DNA of 22,128 nucleotides from a virus, in the IMG/VR virus record IMGVR_UViG_3300021960_000582, positions 1 to 22,128 of that record. One strand, 5' to 3'. Every line of letters starts with the position of its first letter. Position 1 is the stretch's first letter. A program made the position numbers and the translations under genes. A model generated the notes under the pieces. That model had not been told where the DNA came from. It saw only the letters and a program-made list of their open reading frames with translations, and did not search any database. Positions 1 through 8,900 of this stretch are shown here, piece after piece.

Positions 1-85
1 GCATATCTTCCAGCATGATCTTACGTTCTTCAGCATCAATCACCCCGTCACCATTGAGGTCATACATCTTTTCTTGGTCTGTCAT
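1..85 (-). CDS. EF-hand microprotein, 3' end cut off by window edge
   Basis: The first 28 codons are visible, read from an ATG at 85. They contain a textbook EF-hand calcium loop, DLNGDGVIDAEE, at residues 9-20: Asp1, Asn3, Asp5, Gly6, Ile8, Asp9 and Glu12 of the loop are all in place. The ATG overlaps the stop of the upstream gene (TAATG), and an AAGAAGGGA ribosome-binding site lies just before it, so the start is secure and translation is probably coupled. No signal peptide or membrane segment is seen in the visible part. Calcium binding is inferred from the loop. Single or paired EF-hand microproteins of unknown role are known near lysis and tail genes of marine phages. The rest lies beyond coordinate 1, so total length and any second EF hand are unknown. 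Confidence 0.75.
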   Translation of the reverse strand, partial: MTDQEKMYDLNGDGVIDAEERKIMLEDM

Positions 86-267
86 TATGTTCCCTTCTTG
101 TCGCTTGGTATTGGTACACAGGCCATACCCCTTGGGTCTTCTGCGTCTGCCATTATGACCATTGCGTCTTCAAAACAATCCTGTGGGTTAGTGTATTCTT
201 TACGTTCAACAATCTGTAATATACCGGGTTGAATAGCTAGGGTGATGATTCCATATACAAGCCACAC
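85..267 (-). CDS. Small N-terminally anchored protein with a cysteine pair
   Basis: This is a 60-residue protein starting at a GTG codon (265-267). The start is supported by a GAAGGGGAAG-type ribosome-binding site and by lying one base past the upstream stop. Residues 1-19 are a hydrophobic segment, a likely signal anchor. The polar remainder has Cys31 and Cys50, which could form a disulfide if this part is periplasmic. I recall similar tiny one-segment, two-Cys proteins at the lysis end of marine phage genomes, with no assigned activity. Its place between a membrane-anchored coiled-coil gene and the EF-hand gene suggests an envelope role. That is inference from context. No spanin lipobox is present, so an outer-membrane spanin is not supported. 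Confidence 0.65.
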   Translation of the reverse strand: MWLVYGIITLAIQPGILQIVERKEYTNPQDCFEDAMVIMADAEDPRGMACVPIPSDKKGT

Positions 268-268
268 C

Positions 269-718
269 CTACTTCCCCTTCACACTTATGAGCCAATATA
301 GGAAGTAACCGCATATGCCAACAGCAGAAAGGGCGGCCAAGGTAACAGCGATACCAATACTCCAGTCTTTAATTTGTCTAGCTCTACGGGCTTTCTTATC
401 GGCAATTCGCTTTCGTTCATTTTCTTTCAGTTGTTTCCTATTGGCTATAAATTTACAGTAATCATCCCAAAGACCTGCACGGCCATTGTAGATAAACATT
501 TGTTTGATTTCAGCTTCTCTCTGGCGTATCTTTTCGAGTTCAAAGAAGCATTCCATGTCACCATCTTTCGCTTTCTTTTCTAGCTCTTCTTTAGCGTCAG
601 CGAGTTTGGTGAGTTGTGGCCCCATTTCACCGACACTTTGTACGTGACCGGCGAATTCCTTGATAGCCCCGATAGCTTCGTTGGCTATCTTGATGGCGGC
701 TATGGCCTCAAAGATCAT
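269..718 (-). CDS. C-terminally membrane-anchored coiled-coil protein
   Basis: The product has 149 residues. Residues 1-30 form an alanine/isoleucine-rich amphipathic stretch. Residues 40-115 are strongly charged and helical, with the core FELEKIRQREAEIKQM followed by GRAGLWDDYCKF. Residues 120-145 are one clear transmembrane segment, followed by a short positive tail. I recognise the ELEKIRQREAEIKQ...GRAGLWDD pattern from many marine phage genomes, where the family has no settled function. The start overlaps the end of the holin candidate by 11 bases, so the two are probably translated together. With its anchor at the C-terminus it is not a classical Rz spanin, whose anchor is N-terminal. 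It could be a lysis regulator, a membrane-bound virion protein or a superinfection factor. Confidence 0.75.
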   Translation of the reverse strand: MIFEAIAAIKIANEAIGAIKEFAGHVQSVGEMGPQLTKLADAKEELEKKAKDGDMECFFELEKIRQREAEIKQMFIYNGRAGLWDDYCKFIANRKQLKENERKRIADKKARRARQIKDWSIGIAVTLAALSAVGICGYFLYWLISVKGK

Positions 719-902
719 CTGGGCGATCCTTGCCCATCATTTTTTGTACCGTTTTAGTTTCGTATATTCTTATTACTGTCCACACTATAGTTAATAAAGC
801 CGCCACAGGTGGTAACATATTTCCTAGCGTACCTACTACAGTAACAATACTCACTGCGTCCATTACTTGTTTAGTTCCTTCTGTGGCGACTTGCATTGGC
901 AT
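708..902 (-). CDS. Candidate holin, two transmembrane segments
   Basis: The 64-residue product has hydrophobic stretches at about residues 14-29 and 30-47, split by a Leu-Pro-Pro turn. A positively charged C-terminal tail follows (KTVQKMMGKDR). Small size, two membrane segments, a basic tail and position downstream of tail-fibre genes fit a class II holin such as the T7-type holin. I cannot show homology. The ATG at 902 has a GGAAGA site about seven bases upstream. A second ATG two codons later could give a dual start, a known control device in holin genes. No endolysin is visible in the window, so the functional call rests on architecture and neighbourhood only. Confidence 0.55.
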   Translation of the reverse strand: MPMQVATEGTKQVMDAVSIVTVVGTLGNMLPPVAALLTIVWTVIRIYETKTVQKMMGKDRPDDL

Positions 903-904
903 AA

Positions 905-1132
905 CTATTCTTCCGTTATCTCTTCTTCTGCGGCTTCTTCTTCGTTAGTAATAGAAGCAACCAGCATATTAGTGAAAGCGGACAGAGCAACCTCAGTCTC
1001 AGTAAACTGGAAACGCAGGTTTGCTTGCTTGCCGCGAAGCTGTTCAATGTGAGCTAACAGATTGCGTTGCTCATCAGTTAAGTCCTCAACACTGTATTCT
1101 GTGTCGTTAATTGTTACTGTAGTATCAGTCAT
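905..1132 (-). CDS. DUF6447-like small acidic phage protein
   Basis: This is a 75-residue acidic, soluble protein. Residues 6-22 (VTINDTEYSVEDLTDEQ) are followed by a helical stretch, LLAHIEQLRGKQANLRFQF, then TETEVALSAFTNML. The C-terminal tail is almost all Glu and Ala. The order 'short beta hairpin with an x-I-x-x-x-x-Y-x-x-x-D-L core, then a helix' is what I remember of the DUF6447 family, widespread in marine phages and uncharacterised. Its first bases overlap the end of the glycosyltransferase gene by eight, so the two are probably co-translated. No membrane segment or catalytic motif is present. Function is unknown, and the family assignment is from memory of the pattern. Confidence 0.7.
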   Translation of the reverse strand: MTDTTVTINDTEYSVEDLTDEQRNLLAHIEQLRGKQANLRFQFTETEVALSAFTNMLVASITNEEEAAEEEITEE

Positions 1133-1994
1133 TTAGTTTTCCTTTATACAGATCCACTACCTGAGTAGGATCCACCATGATGTTACGGGGATCGAGCGAA
1201 TTAAATTTTGATTCAATCCAAACATCTTTCATGTGAAAATTAATATTTGTATTTTCACTATAACCAAGTTGGTTAAACCGGGTACTGCCCCACAAGACCA
1301 CACCATTTGTCCTTGCGGATTGAGACATATGCTGTAAGCTAGAATCGATTCCGATAAAACCTTCAGCATTTTTAAGTAATTCGTGCCACACGCCAAAATT
1401 TGTCATAAATGTTTTGTGTGCGTTTTGGTACTGTGGCTCATTGGGCAATCCAAAGAATAATATTTGCCTATCTGGATTGTCTTCTTTCAATATATTAACA
1501 ACTTGCTGTGCCATCCAATACGGATAATTTCTACCGGGATCACCGCTTTGATATGGCGTTTTTAGACTTTCGTCCATTGGCGGTTGCCCACCAGTAAACT
1601 GCACTATCATGTAGTTGTCAAAAATTTCTTGCTCTTTCTTTACCTTATCATGCTCTTCGATTAGGTATTCAGTGTAAACTTTAGGCCGCATTTTCTTGTT
1701 GTACTTAACGCCTAACAATTTACAATACGTTTCAATTAAGTGCTCATTACCTTTTAGGTAATTTGATTTATATGGCTCGCAATACTTTATGTCACCCGCA
1801 GAGGTAATTCGTTCGTCTCCATACGCTATTTGATTAGCTGGAAAGACCCACTTAACATTCGGATTGTTTGCAAACACTTCTGGGTAGGGTGTATACACTT
1901 GTATTTGCTCACCGTCTTTTTTTACAAGCGCATCGATGATTGCGCTAAAGGCAACGGCTTTACCGATGCCACCTTCAACAATGTAAGTATTCAT
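1125..1994 (-). CDS. GT9-like (heptosyltransferase-type) glycosyltransferase
   Basis: The 289-residue product has GT-B architecture. A glycine-rich opening, GGIGKAVAFSAII (residues 8-20), is the usual first loop of ADP-heptose:LPS heptosyltransferases. The C-terminal half carries GFIGIDSSLQHMSQSA (212-227) and VVLWGS (232-237), matching the donor-binding D-S-x-x-x-H...A...v.lwGst signature of family 9. It is shorter than the 320-350 residues common for bacterial members. The acceptor is unknown. It could glycosylate a virion protein or alter the host surface to block superinfection. The gene has its own predicted promoter and an AAGGAA site upstream. It looks AT-rich: the 60-base rows at 1681 and 1741 hold 20 and 22 G+C. 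Together these suggest a separately acquired unit. Confidence 0.75.
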   Translation of the reverse strand: MNTYIVEGGIGKAVAFSAIIDALVKKDGEQIQVYTPYPEVFANNPNVKWVFPANQIAYGDERITSAGDIKYCEPYKSNYLKGNEHLIETYCKLLGVKYNKKMRPKVYTEYLIEEHDKVKKEQEIFDNYMIVQFTGGQPPMDESLKTPYQSGDPGRNYPYWMAQQVVNILKEDNPDRQILFFGLPNEPQYQNAHKTFMTNFGVWHELLKNAEGFIGIDSSLQHMSQSARTNGVVLWGSTRFNQLGYSENTNINFHMKDVWIESKFNSLDPRNIMVDPTQVVDLYKGKLND

Positions 1995-2024
1995 GTAGTT
2001 TATTCCTTATGTAGCTAACTTATT

Positions 2025-2053
2025 ATTATACCACATAATTTTGTTATTGAAAA
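2025..2053 (-). promoter_or_regulatory. Sigma70-type promoter upstream of the glycosyltransferase
   Basis: On the minus strand the intergenic region reads TTTTCA, a 17-base spacer, then TATAAT. The -10 box is a perfect hexamer at 2025-2030 preceded by TGG, the extended -10 (TGnTATAAT). The -35 box at 2048-2053 matches four of six consensus positions. It sits in the only real gap (1995-2058) between the fibre-tip gene and the glycosyltransferase, 31 bases before the start codon. It could drive the glycosyltransferase and all small lysis-region genes separately from the structural transcript. Confidence 0.65.
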
Positions 2054-2058
2054 CTGTT

Positions 2059-2946
2059 TTAGCCCGTATAAGTTCCGTTCGCAGTGAAAGTAAGTATTTT
2101 GAAAGCGCCACTTGTAGCGACGGTGGGCGATCCCGTTGTGGTGCCACTATAATTTGCGGTAGGTACTTTAAGTATTACGGCTCCGTCACCTCCTGCGCCC
2201 GCTTGCGCTTGCGACCCGCATCCACCTCCGCCGCCGCCTAATGCGTCAGTTCCGTCAGTTCCGTTTCCAGTTCTACTTACTCCGCCGCCACCTCCGCCGC
2301 CAGAACCGCCTGCGCCTCCTGATGTACGACCACTGCCGCCGCCGCCGCCGCCGTATACAGTAGATGTGCCAGTTATGTCAGAAGTTAATCCTGCGCCTCC
2401 TGCACCGCCGAAGTCCGATATTGCGGTACTACCGTCGCTATCTCCTGCACCGCCACCCGCGCCTCTATACGCACCATCGCCACCCGCGCCTATATTATTT
2501 GCACTGCTAGCACTGCCGCCGTACCCAGCACCGGGACTTGAGTGAAAACCGCCGCCGCCGCCGCCGATCCCTGCATTATCGCTAATGTCATTTTGATAGC
2601 CTTGACCACCACCACCCCCGCCGATGACGGTTTGGGTTGTGATATCTGACCCCGAAATTAAGGATGATGTGCCATCGTTGCCCGGAGTCGCAACTCCAGA
2701 TGCTGGGGCCGCCCCTCCTGCACCAACGGTTATTGTATATACTGTTCCGGGGGATAGAGTTACGGCACTAATGTCTTTTTTGCCGCCCCCTGCACCGCCT
2801 CCGCCTGCTTCATCTCTATCTGATGGATAGCCATTGTCATTATCTCCACCTTGTCCACCAGAGCCGCCCCCTCCCACCAACAAGAGTCGGATATCATAAG
2901 GACTAGCAAGGGCTAAGGATGATGAAACAATTCCAATATCAAGCAT
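2059..2946 (-). CDS. Glycine-rich fibre-tip / adhesin-like protein
   Basis: The product has 295 residues. After about 20 residues comes LLLVGGGGSGGQGG, then some 220 residues dominated by runs of four to seven glycines broken by short Ser/Ala/Asp/Asn links. The closing segment GGDGAVILKVP and a C-terminal TFTANGTYTG complete it. That start and finish are typical of phage and surface glycine-rich domains. Gly runs of this kind form polyglycine-II sandwiches in the T-even adhesin gp38 and in S16-type fibre tips, which bind host receptors. The gene is coupled to the giant fibre by a TAATG overlap with GAGG upstream. I infer it caps or decorates the fibre and sets host range. The gly-rich loops are the likely variable receptor contacts. 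Confidence 0.75.
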   Translation of the reverse strand: MLDIGIVSSSLALASPYDIRLLLVGGGGSGGQGGDNDNGYPSDRDEAGGGGAGGGKKDISAVTLSPGTVYTITVGAGGAAPASGVATPGNDGTSSLISGSDITTQTVIGGGGGGQGYQNDISDNAGIGGGGGGFHSSPGAGYGGSASSANNIGAGGDGAYRGAGGGAGDSDGSTAISDFGGAGGAGLTSDITGTSTVYGGGGGGSGRTSGGAGGSGGGGGGGVSRTGNGTDGTDALGGGGGGCGSQAQAGAGGDGAVILKVPTANYSGTTTGSPTVATSGAFKILTFTANGTYTG

Positions 2947-5900
2947 TATGAAGCCTCAAGATCACCAACAAGAACCCAAGTATCTGTTGCTAGTTTTATA
3001 ACACTAGCCGCTGACCACTGCGCTCTGAGTTTTAGTGTTTGTGATGAGTTGACTGTCACCCCCGTACCTGCGGCTACAGTAACTTGCCCTGCTCCCTTGG
3101 CAAGCAAATCAATCTTAGTCCCTGTGGGGTATGCTACAGATGAGTTTGGAGGGATTGTTACGGTAACAGCAGAGGCATTGTCTAGTGTGACTAATTTGGA
3201 GCGATCTGCTAAGACTGTGGTGTAGGTTGTGCCTGTCTGAGCGTTTATTGAAATGTTTGAAGCAATTGAACCAGTAACGTCTACGCCTGTGGAGGTTGTT
3301 TCTAGTTTCTTAGCGTTATCGTAGTAGAGGTCAACAGAGCCGTTAGCAGTGGCAAGAATCATTAGTTCTGTATTATTGCCATTGTAAAGTTGAAAAGCAT
3401 CAGTAAGAATTTGCAAGGTGGATGTAGATTTTATGTAGTTATTACCAGAGACATGATAAAGCTGTAAATCGTCACTATCGCCGATAAGTAATTGCCCTTT
3501 GGATGTTGCAAAGTCCCAGTCTGGGAGATTGATATCACCTAATACAGTCATATCACAAAGAACTAAAGCGCCTCCTGTAGCAGAAACACAGAAGCCAGCA
3601 CCCGGTACACGTAAACAGGTGACACTAGCATTACCAAGGGTGATTTCATTACAAGCTGTGGCACTACTTGCGAACGCCGCATAACCAATAGCTGTATTGT
3701 TACAGCCTGTCGTTACGTTATAACCAGCACAATCACCAACGTAACTATTATAACAACCTGTTGTTACACTTGCGCCGGAGAATTGTCCAATTCCTGTATT
3801 GTTACAACCAGATGCGTTGACAGCATACCCACTTCCCGATCCAAAGTAAGTGTTATTACAGCCCGTTATGTATTTGCCTGCTTGGTAGCCAACTGCTGTA
3901 TTGTTGCAGGATGTTAGTAATCCGCAGTTTAAAGTGTCGTAGCCAACTGCTGTATTTTTCGTGTTAGCACCGGTATGGCAAAACCCTGAGCAACTGCCAA
4001 TATATGTGTTATAGTCACCGCATACGCCGTTCTTACCCGAAGAGTATCCCATAAATACATTTTGACTACCGGTGCCGCCGTTGTTAGAATATGCACCTAT
4101 CATGACGTTTGCGTTGCCAGTCTGTGCGACACCGGCATAGTCGCCAACGATCACTCCACAATTGCCGGTATAACCCATGGTGCCATCGCCTACGGCTACT
4201 CCATTCTTAGACCCATCATGTTCAAATACACTAGCAATCATTACGCAATAAGAATTAGTCCAATCGCCTATGCGTATACTTCCGATAGCACTTGTTGGCA
4301 TAAAAGAGTCTAGCATACTACCGATTATAATGTCATTATTTCCTGTTGTTATATTACAACCAGCTAACCGCCCCATAAGGGTGTTAAGACATCCTGTTGT
4401 AACACTATCACCAGCACCATAGCCGATGAAGGTATTCCGTGTACCCGAGGTAAGGCTATTTCCAACCAGATGCCCCAACATTGTATTGCAAGATCCACAG
4501 GTTAGGGCAAGAGCAGAACAACTACCAATTAACGTGTTCCCGTGAGCTTGACCAGCCACTGTCGAATGAATAACTTTAGCTGTGTCGTTGCCAATGACTA
4601 CGTTATGACCTTGTGGTGTATTAGTTGGTGACGCTGTGGAGTAATGCCCGATGAAAATATTGTGCTGACCAGAACTCCCGGATCCAGCCGCTAATGCTTT
4701 CGTACCAATAGCAATTTGATCTGGGCAGATTGCGCCAGCCTTGTGGGCGCATAGACCAATTGCAATGACATTATTAGCCATGGGGCCGACTCCAGCACAA
4801 CCACCAATTGCAATTAGATTATTATTGTAGTAATTATTTGCGCCAGCAAAATAGCCTATCTGAACTGAACACTGGCCGCCAGCCCAATTATCATACCCAG
4901 CACAGTACCCAATTGAAACAGATCCGGGTTGACCTATGCAATTTCCTGCATAAGCGCCTATAGCTACACTACCGGTATTAGATGATAAACCGCCGTTCAA
5001 CTCCCCGGCACAATGACCTATAGCTACTGAACAATCTTGAGCGTTTGTGCCAGTCCCTATAAGAACTTTACCCCCGGTTGGCGCAGTCGTAATTCTCGTT
5101 CCGCATACTGTAATGCCATCACTGTTAACAATGAGTCGTTCAGCCGCCGCCGCTCCTGCGGCCATAGTGCTAAATCTGAGATCAAAGTCTTCTGAGGTAG
5201 CCGTTACATCTGTAGAGACAGATTCAATAAGTGCGCCAGTTTCTACATTGCTTGCCGATGTTTCAGTATTCAGCGCAATACCAGTTCCTACGCCAACCGC
5301 TGGAGTTCCAGATGTTGTACGTTCTAGTGTAAGCAGATTTATAACTGAGTTTGTTGAGGCATCATCGCAAGTAATACAATTGATGTCAGAGGTAAGAGCA
5401 AGTGTTCCAGCCGCAAGAGGTAAACATAGTGCAATGTTGGCGGATTGCGAGGGGTTTTCCATAAGGCATGTTTTATAGAGATAATTGCTACTTAAATCTA
5501 TTCGACCGGGAATTTCCACACCGCTTGCTGTAGTAAACAGTTTAATAACACTGTTGTAGTCTAAAGCAATGCCATTGCCTAATTCTTCGATTAGTATAGT
5601 TTGGTTAGCTTTTCCAATATACAGTCCGCTAGATCCACCATATATCTGCAAAGACCCCGGAGCATTACAAGCATGTATGAAAGCATTTACTCCGTTAGAA
5701 TAAATGTCTAAATCATTACCTGCTCCAAAACGTAATGTGTCATCTGTTCCGCGTGTTGCACTGTCTCCAAAGGCAATGTTATTACCGTTGGTATCTAAAG
5801 AACCGCCTAGTTGTGGAGTAGTGTCATTCAGAAGATCACTGCTAATTCCAGTAAGGCCAGAACCGTCTCCTGTGGGGGAAAGAACATCAGTACCAATTGC

Positions 5901-8900
5901 AACGCCTAGATTAGTACGTGCTGTCGCCGCATCATTTAGATCTGATAAATCATTAGCGACTAGTAATGCGCCCGAAAGAGAGGCGTATGCCGCAACCCAA
6001 GCAGACCCGGTGTACACTTTCATGACACCGTTAGTGCTGTCAAAGTATAAAGCACCGCCGACTAATGCGTTACCATCATTATCTACAGATGGGTCTGAGG
6101 TTTTTGATCCTAAGTATCTATCATCAAAACTATCAAATGCGGCAAGCGTAGAATCTCTAGCAGACTCTGCGGCAGTTTTAGCCGCCTGCGCTTTTGCGTT
6201 ATAGTGCAATGCTGAATAGCCTGTCGTTACAGAATCGGAAAGAGTAAACTGAGTATCTTCTGCAGTAATTGCTAACTTGCAAGCGTCAGTTGCATTAGCG
6301 CAAGCGTTAGTAATTGCAGTCATGTTTGTAGCGGCACAAGTTACATCTGCCGCGCAAGTAGCTACACAAGTTACATTTGCAGAGATACCTGCAACAGCAG
6401 TAGTGTCAGAACTAATCCCTGCAACAGTCGTAACATTTCCACTAATAGTAGCAACACCCGTAACATCAGACGAAATGCCCGCAACTGTTGAAACATTCCC
6501 AGAGATTCCTGCTACAGTGCCGATGTCTGTGCCGTCAGCGGCTACTGTAACTACGTCAGCACTAATACCCGCAACACAGGTAACATTAGCCGAAATGCCT
6601 GCAACAGTAGTGACATTCGCGCTGTTTCCACTTACGGTAGTTACATTGCCTGATATCCCTGCAACAGTTTGTATTGCGTTAGTTGCAGAAGTACCGTCTT
6701 CGATATCAGCAAGAGTTTGAATATCAGAGGAAATTCCTGATACTACGCCAATATCAACCCCGTCTGCCGCCACAGTCGTTACATCAGATGATATACCAGC
6801 TACAGATGTAACACCGCTTGATATACCCGCAACCGTAGTGACATTAGACGAAATTCCTGCAACAGTAGTCACATCAGAATTGATACCTGCTACGGTGTTA
6901 ACATTAGCAATGTTAGTTGCCGCAGTATTAACATTAGCGATTGAAGTAGCGACAGTGTTAACATCGGTGATATCGTTTCCGACAGTGTTGACGTTAGCAA
7001 TATTGTTCGCAACCGTATCAATTTCAGATACAACTTCGTTCAAGTCATTCGCCGCAGTAATAACATCTGCAATGTTGTTTGCTACGGTGTTAATGTCCGC
7101 AATGTTGGTAGCAACAGTAGTGATGTTGGCATTGTTAGTGGCCGCTGTAGTTACATCACTTGAGATCCCTGCAACCGTCGTTACGTTGCCTGAGATACCA
7201 GCTACGGTAGTAACATTAGATGAAACGCCAGAAACAGTAGTAACGTCTGAGCTAATACCAGCGACTGTACCAATATCAGTGCCATCAGCGGCCACAGTAG
7301 TAACATCTGAACTAATCCCCGCGACAGTTTGAATTGCGTTAGTAGCAGATGTTCCATCTTCAATGTCGGCAAGTGTTTGAATGTCTAAAGAAATACCTGC
7401 AACGGTTCCAATATCTGTGCCGTCACTAGCCACCGTAGTTACATCGGCGCTAATGCCAGCTACGGTAGTAACATTACCACTAATTCCACCGACAGTATTT
7501 ACGTTGCTGATGTTTGTCGCAACTGTATCAACATTTGAAATACTTGCGGCAACAGTTTCAATTTCAGAAACAACCTCTTGCAAATCATCTGCTACTGTTT
7601 GAACTTCCGTAAGTTTATCTTGTACATCTTGAATATCTCCAGAAATTCCTGCTACCGCAGTTACGTCAGAAGATATACCTGCAACGGTAGTAACATCAGA
7701 ACTAACACCAGCTACTGTTGTTACATTGGCGGATATGCCAGCTACAGTGCTGACGTTTGTAGTGTTTCCAGCAACGCAAGTTACATCCGATGTAATCCCG
7801 CCTACGGAAGTTACATTTGAAGAAATTCCAGCTACTGTGTTTACATCGGCAATATTAGTAGCTACGGTTCCAATATCTGTGCCGTCTGAAGCAACTGTAG
7901 TGATATCAGAAGATATCCCGGCTACAGTATTAATGTTAGTTTGCTCAGATGAAGATGGGGATGTATACGACCAAGCGGATGTTCCTGTGTCGTATACTTT
8001 CATTCTATTGTTTGTTGTGTCGAAATATAATGCTCCGTCTAACAAAGCATCGCCATCGTTATCTAATGACGGGTCTGTTGCTTTAGCGCCTAAATATCTA
8101 TCATCAAATGAGTCAAAGCTTGCCGCCGCGTTTGTCGCGGAATTAGCGGCATTAGTTTCGGATGTGGCCGCGCATGTAGCTGAAGCCGCCGCGCATGTAG
8201 CACTATCAGCCGCCGCAGTTGAGCTACCTAAAATTCCATCAACATAAGTTTTTGTAGTTAGATCTGCACTATCTGTTGGCGTGTAGGTAGTAGTAATTTT
8301 ACTAGAACCCATGTCAATAGCGCCGCTCATGGTGCCACCGGCAAGGTTAAGTTTTAGAGCATCACCTGCATCAACGTAAGATTTATTAGTTGCATCGCCG
8401 TTTGCAGTTGCCAGTCCCAAGCCAGTGATTTTACAATTACCCATGGCAATAGCACCAGTCATGGTTCCGCCAGCTAATGGCAACTTAGTTGCAATACTAT
8501 TAGTAACATTTGTAGAGAAACTTGCATCGTCGCCTAATGCCGCCGCTAATTCGTTTAGGGTGTTGAGAGCACCCGGCGCTGAGTCTACAAGGTTAGTTAT
8601 TTGTGTATCAACATAATTTTTTGTAGCCGCGTCTTGCGCAGAAATTGGATCCGTTACATTTGTAATTTTAGTGCTAGTAACATCCAGCGTTCCGTTAATT
8701 GTGACATTGTTAAATGTAGAACTGCCACTTGATGCAGTCACATTTCCAGTCAAAGTAGCATTAAGTGCTCCTGCAACGCAGACGTTACAAAAATTAGATG
8801 TGCCTGAAGCGGCTGTTACATTTCCAGTGACAGCGCCTGTTATGGGTCCGAAGAATCCTGTAGTAGCACAAACAGTCGTTCCCTTAACACTTGAAGCAGA

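Noticed and set aside
269-718. Rz-type inner-membrane spanin
   Set aside because: The membrane anchor is at the C-terminus, not the N-terminus, and no Rz1-like lipoprotein frame is evident.
2048-2065. AAAACAGTTTT near-palindrome after the glycine-rich gene as a terminator
   Set aside because: The stem is A/T only and too short, and it overlaps the -35 region of the predicted promoter.
2210-2640. Clusters of GCCGCC-type repeats, considered as a tandem repeat or CRISPR-like array
   Set aside because: They encode glycine runs (GGC/GGT codons on the minus strand) of the tip protein. Spacing is irregular and there are no unique spacers.
5047-6204. Plus-strand open frames of 143 and 166 aa
   Set aside because: Low-complexity Ser/Val/Pro/Ala translations opposite the fibre gene, without a recognisable motif or start context.
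6277-7332. Long plus-strand open frames with repeating ATVVTSELIPATV-like protein
   Set aside because: They are the antisense shadow of the decapeptide array. The 30-base codon period keeps stops out of the opposite strand. There is no ribosome-binding site, and they lie wholly inside the fibre gene.
6309-7943. 30-base periodic repeats, considered as a CRISPR array
   Set aside because: The period is continuous protein code with third-base drift, and no distinct spacers are present.
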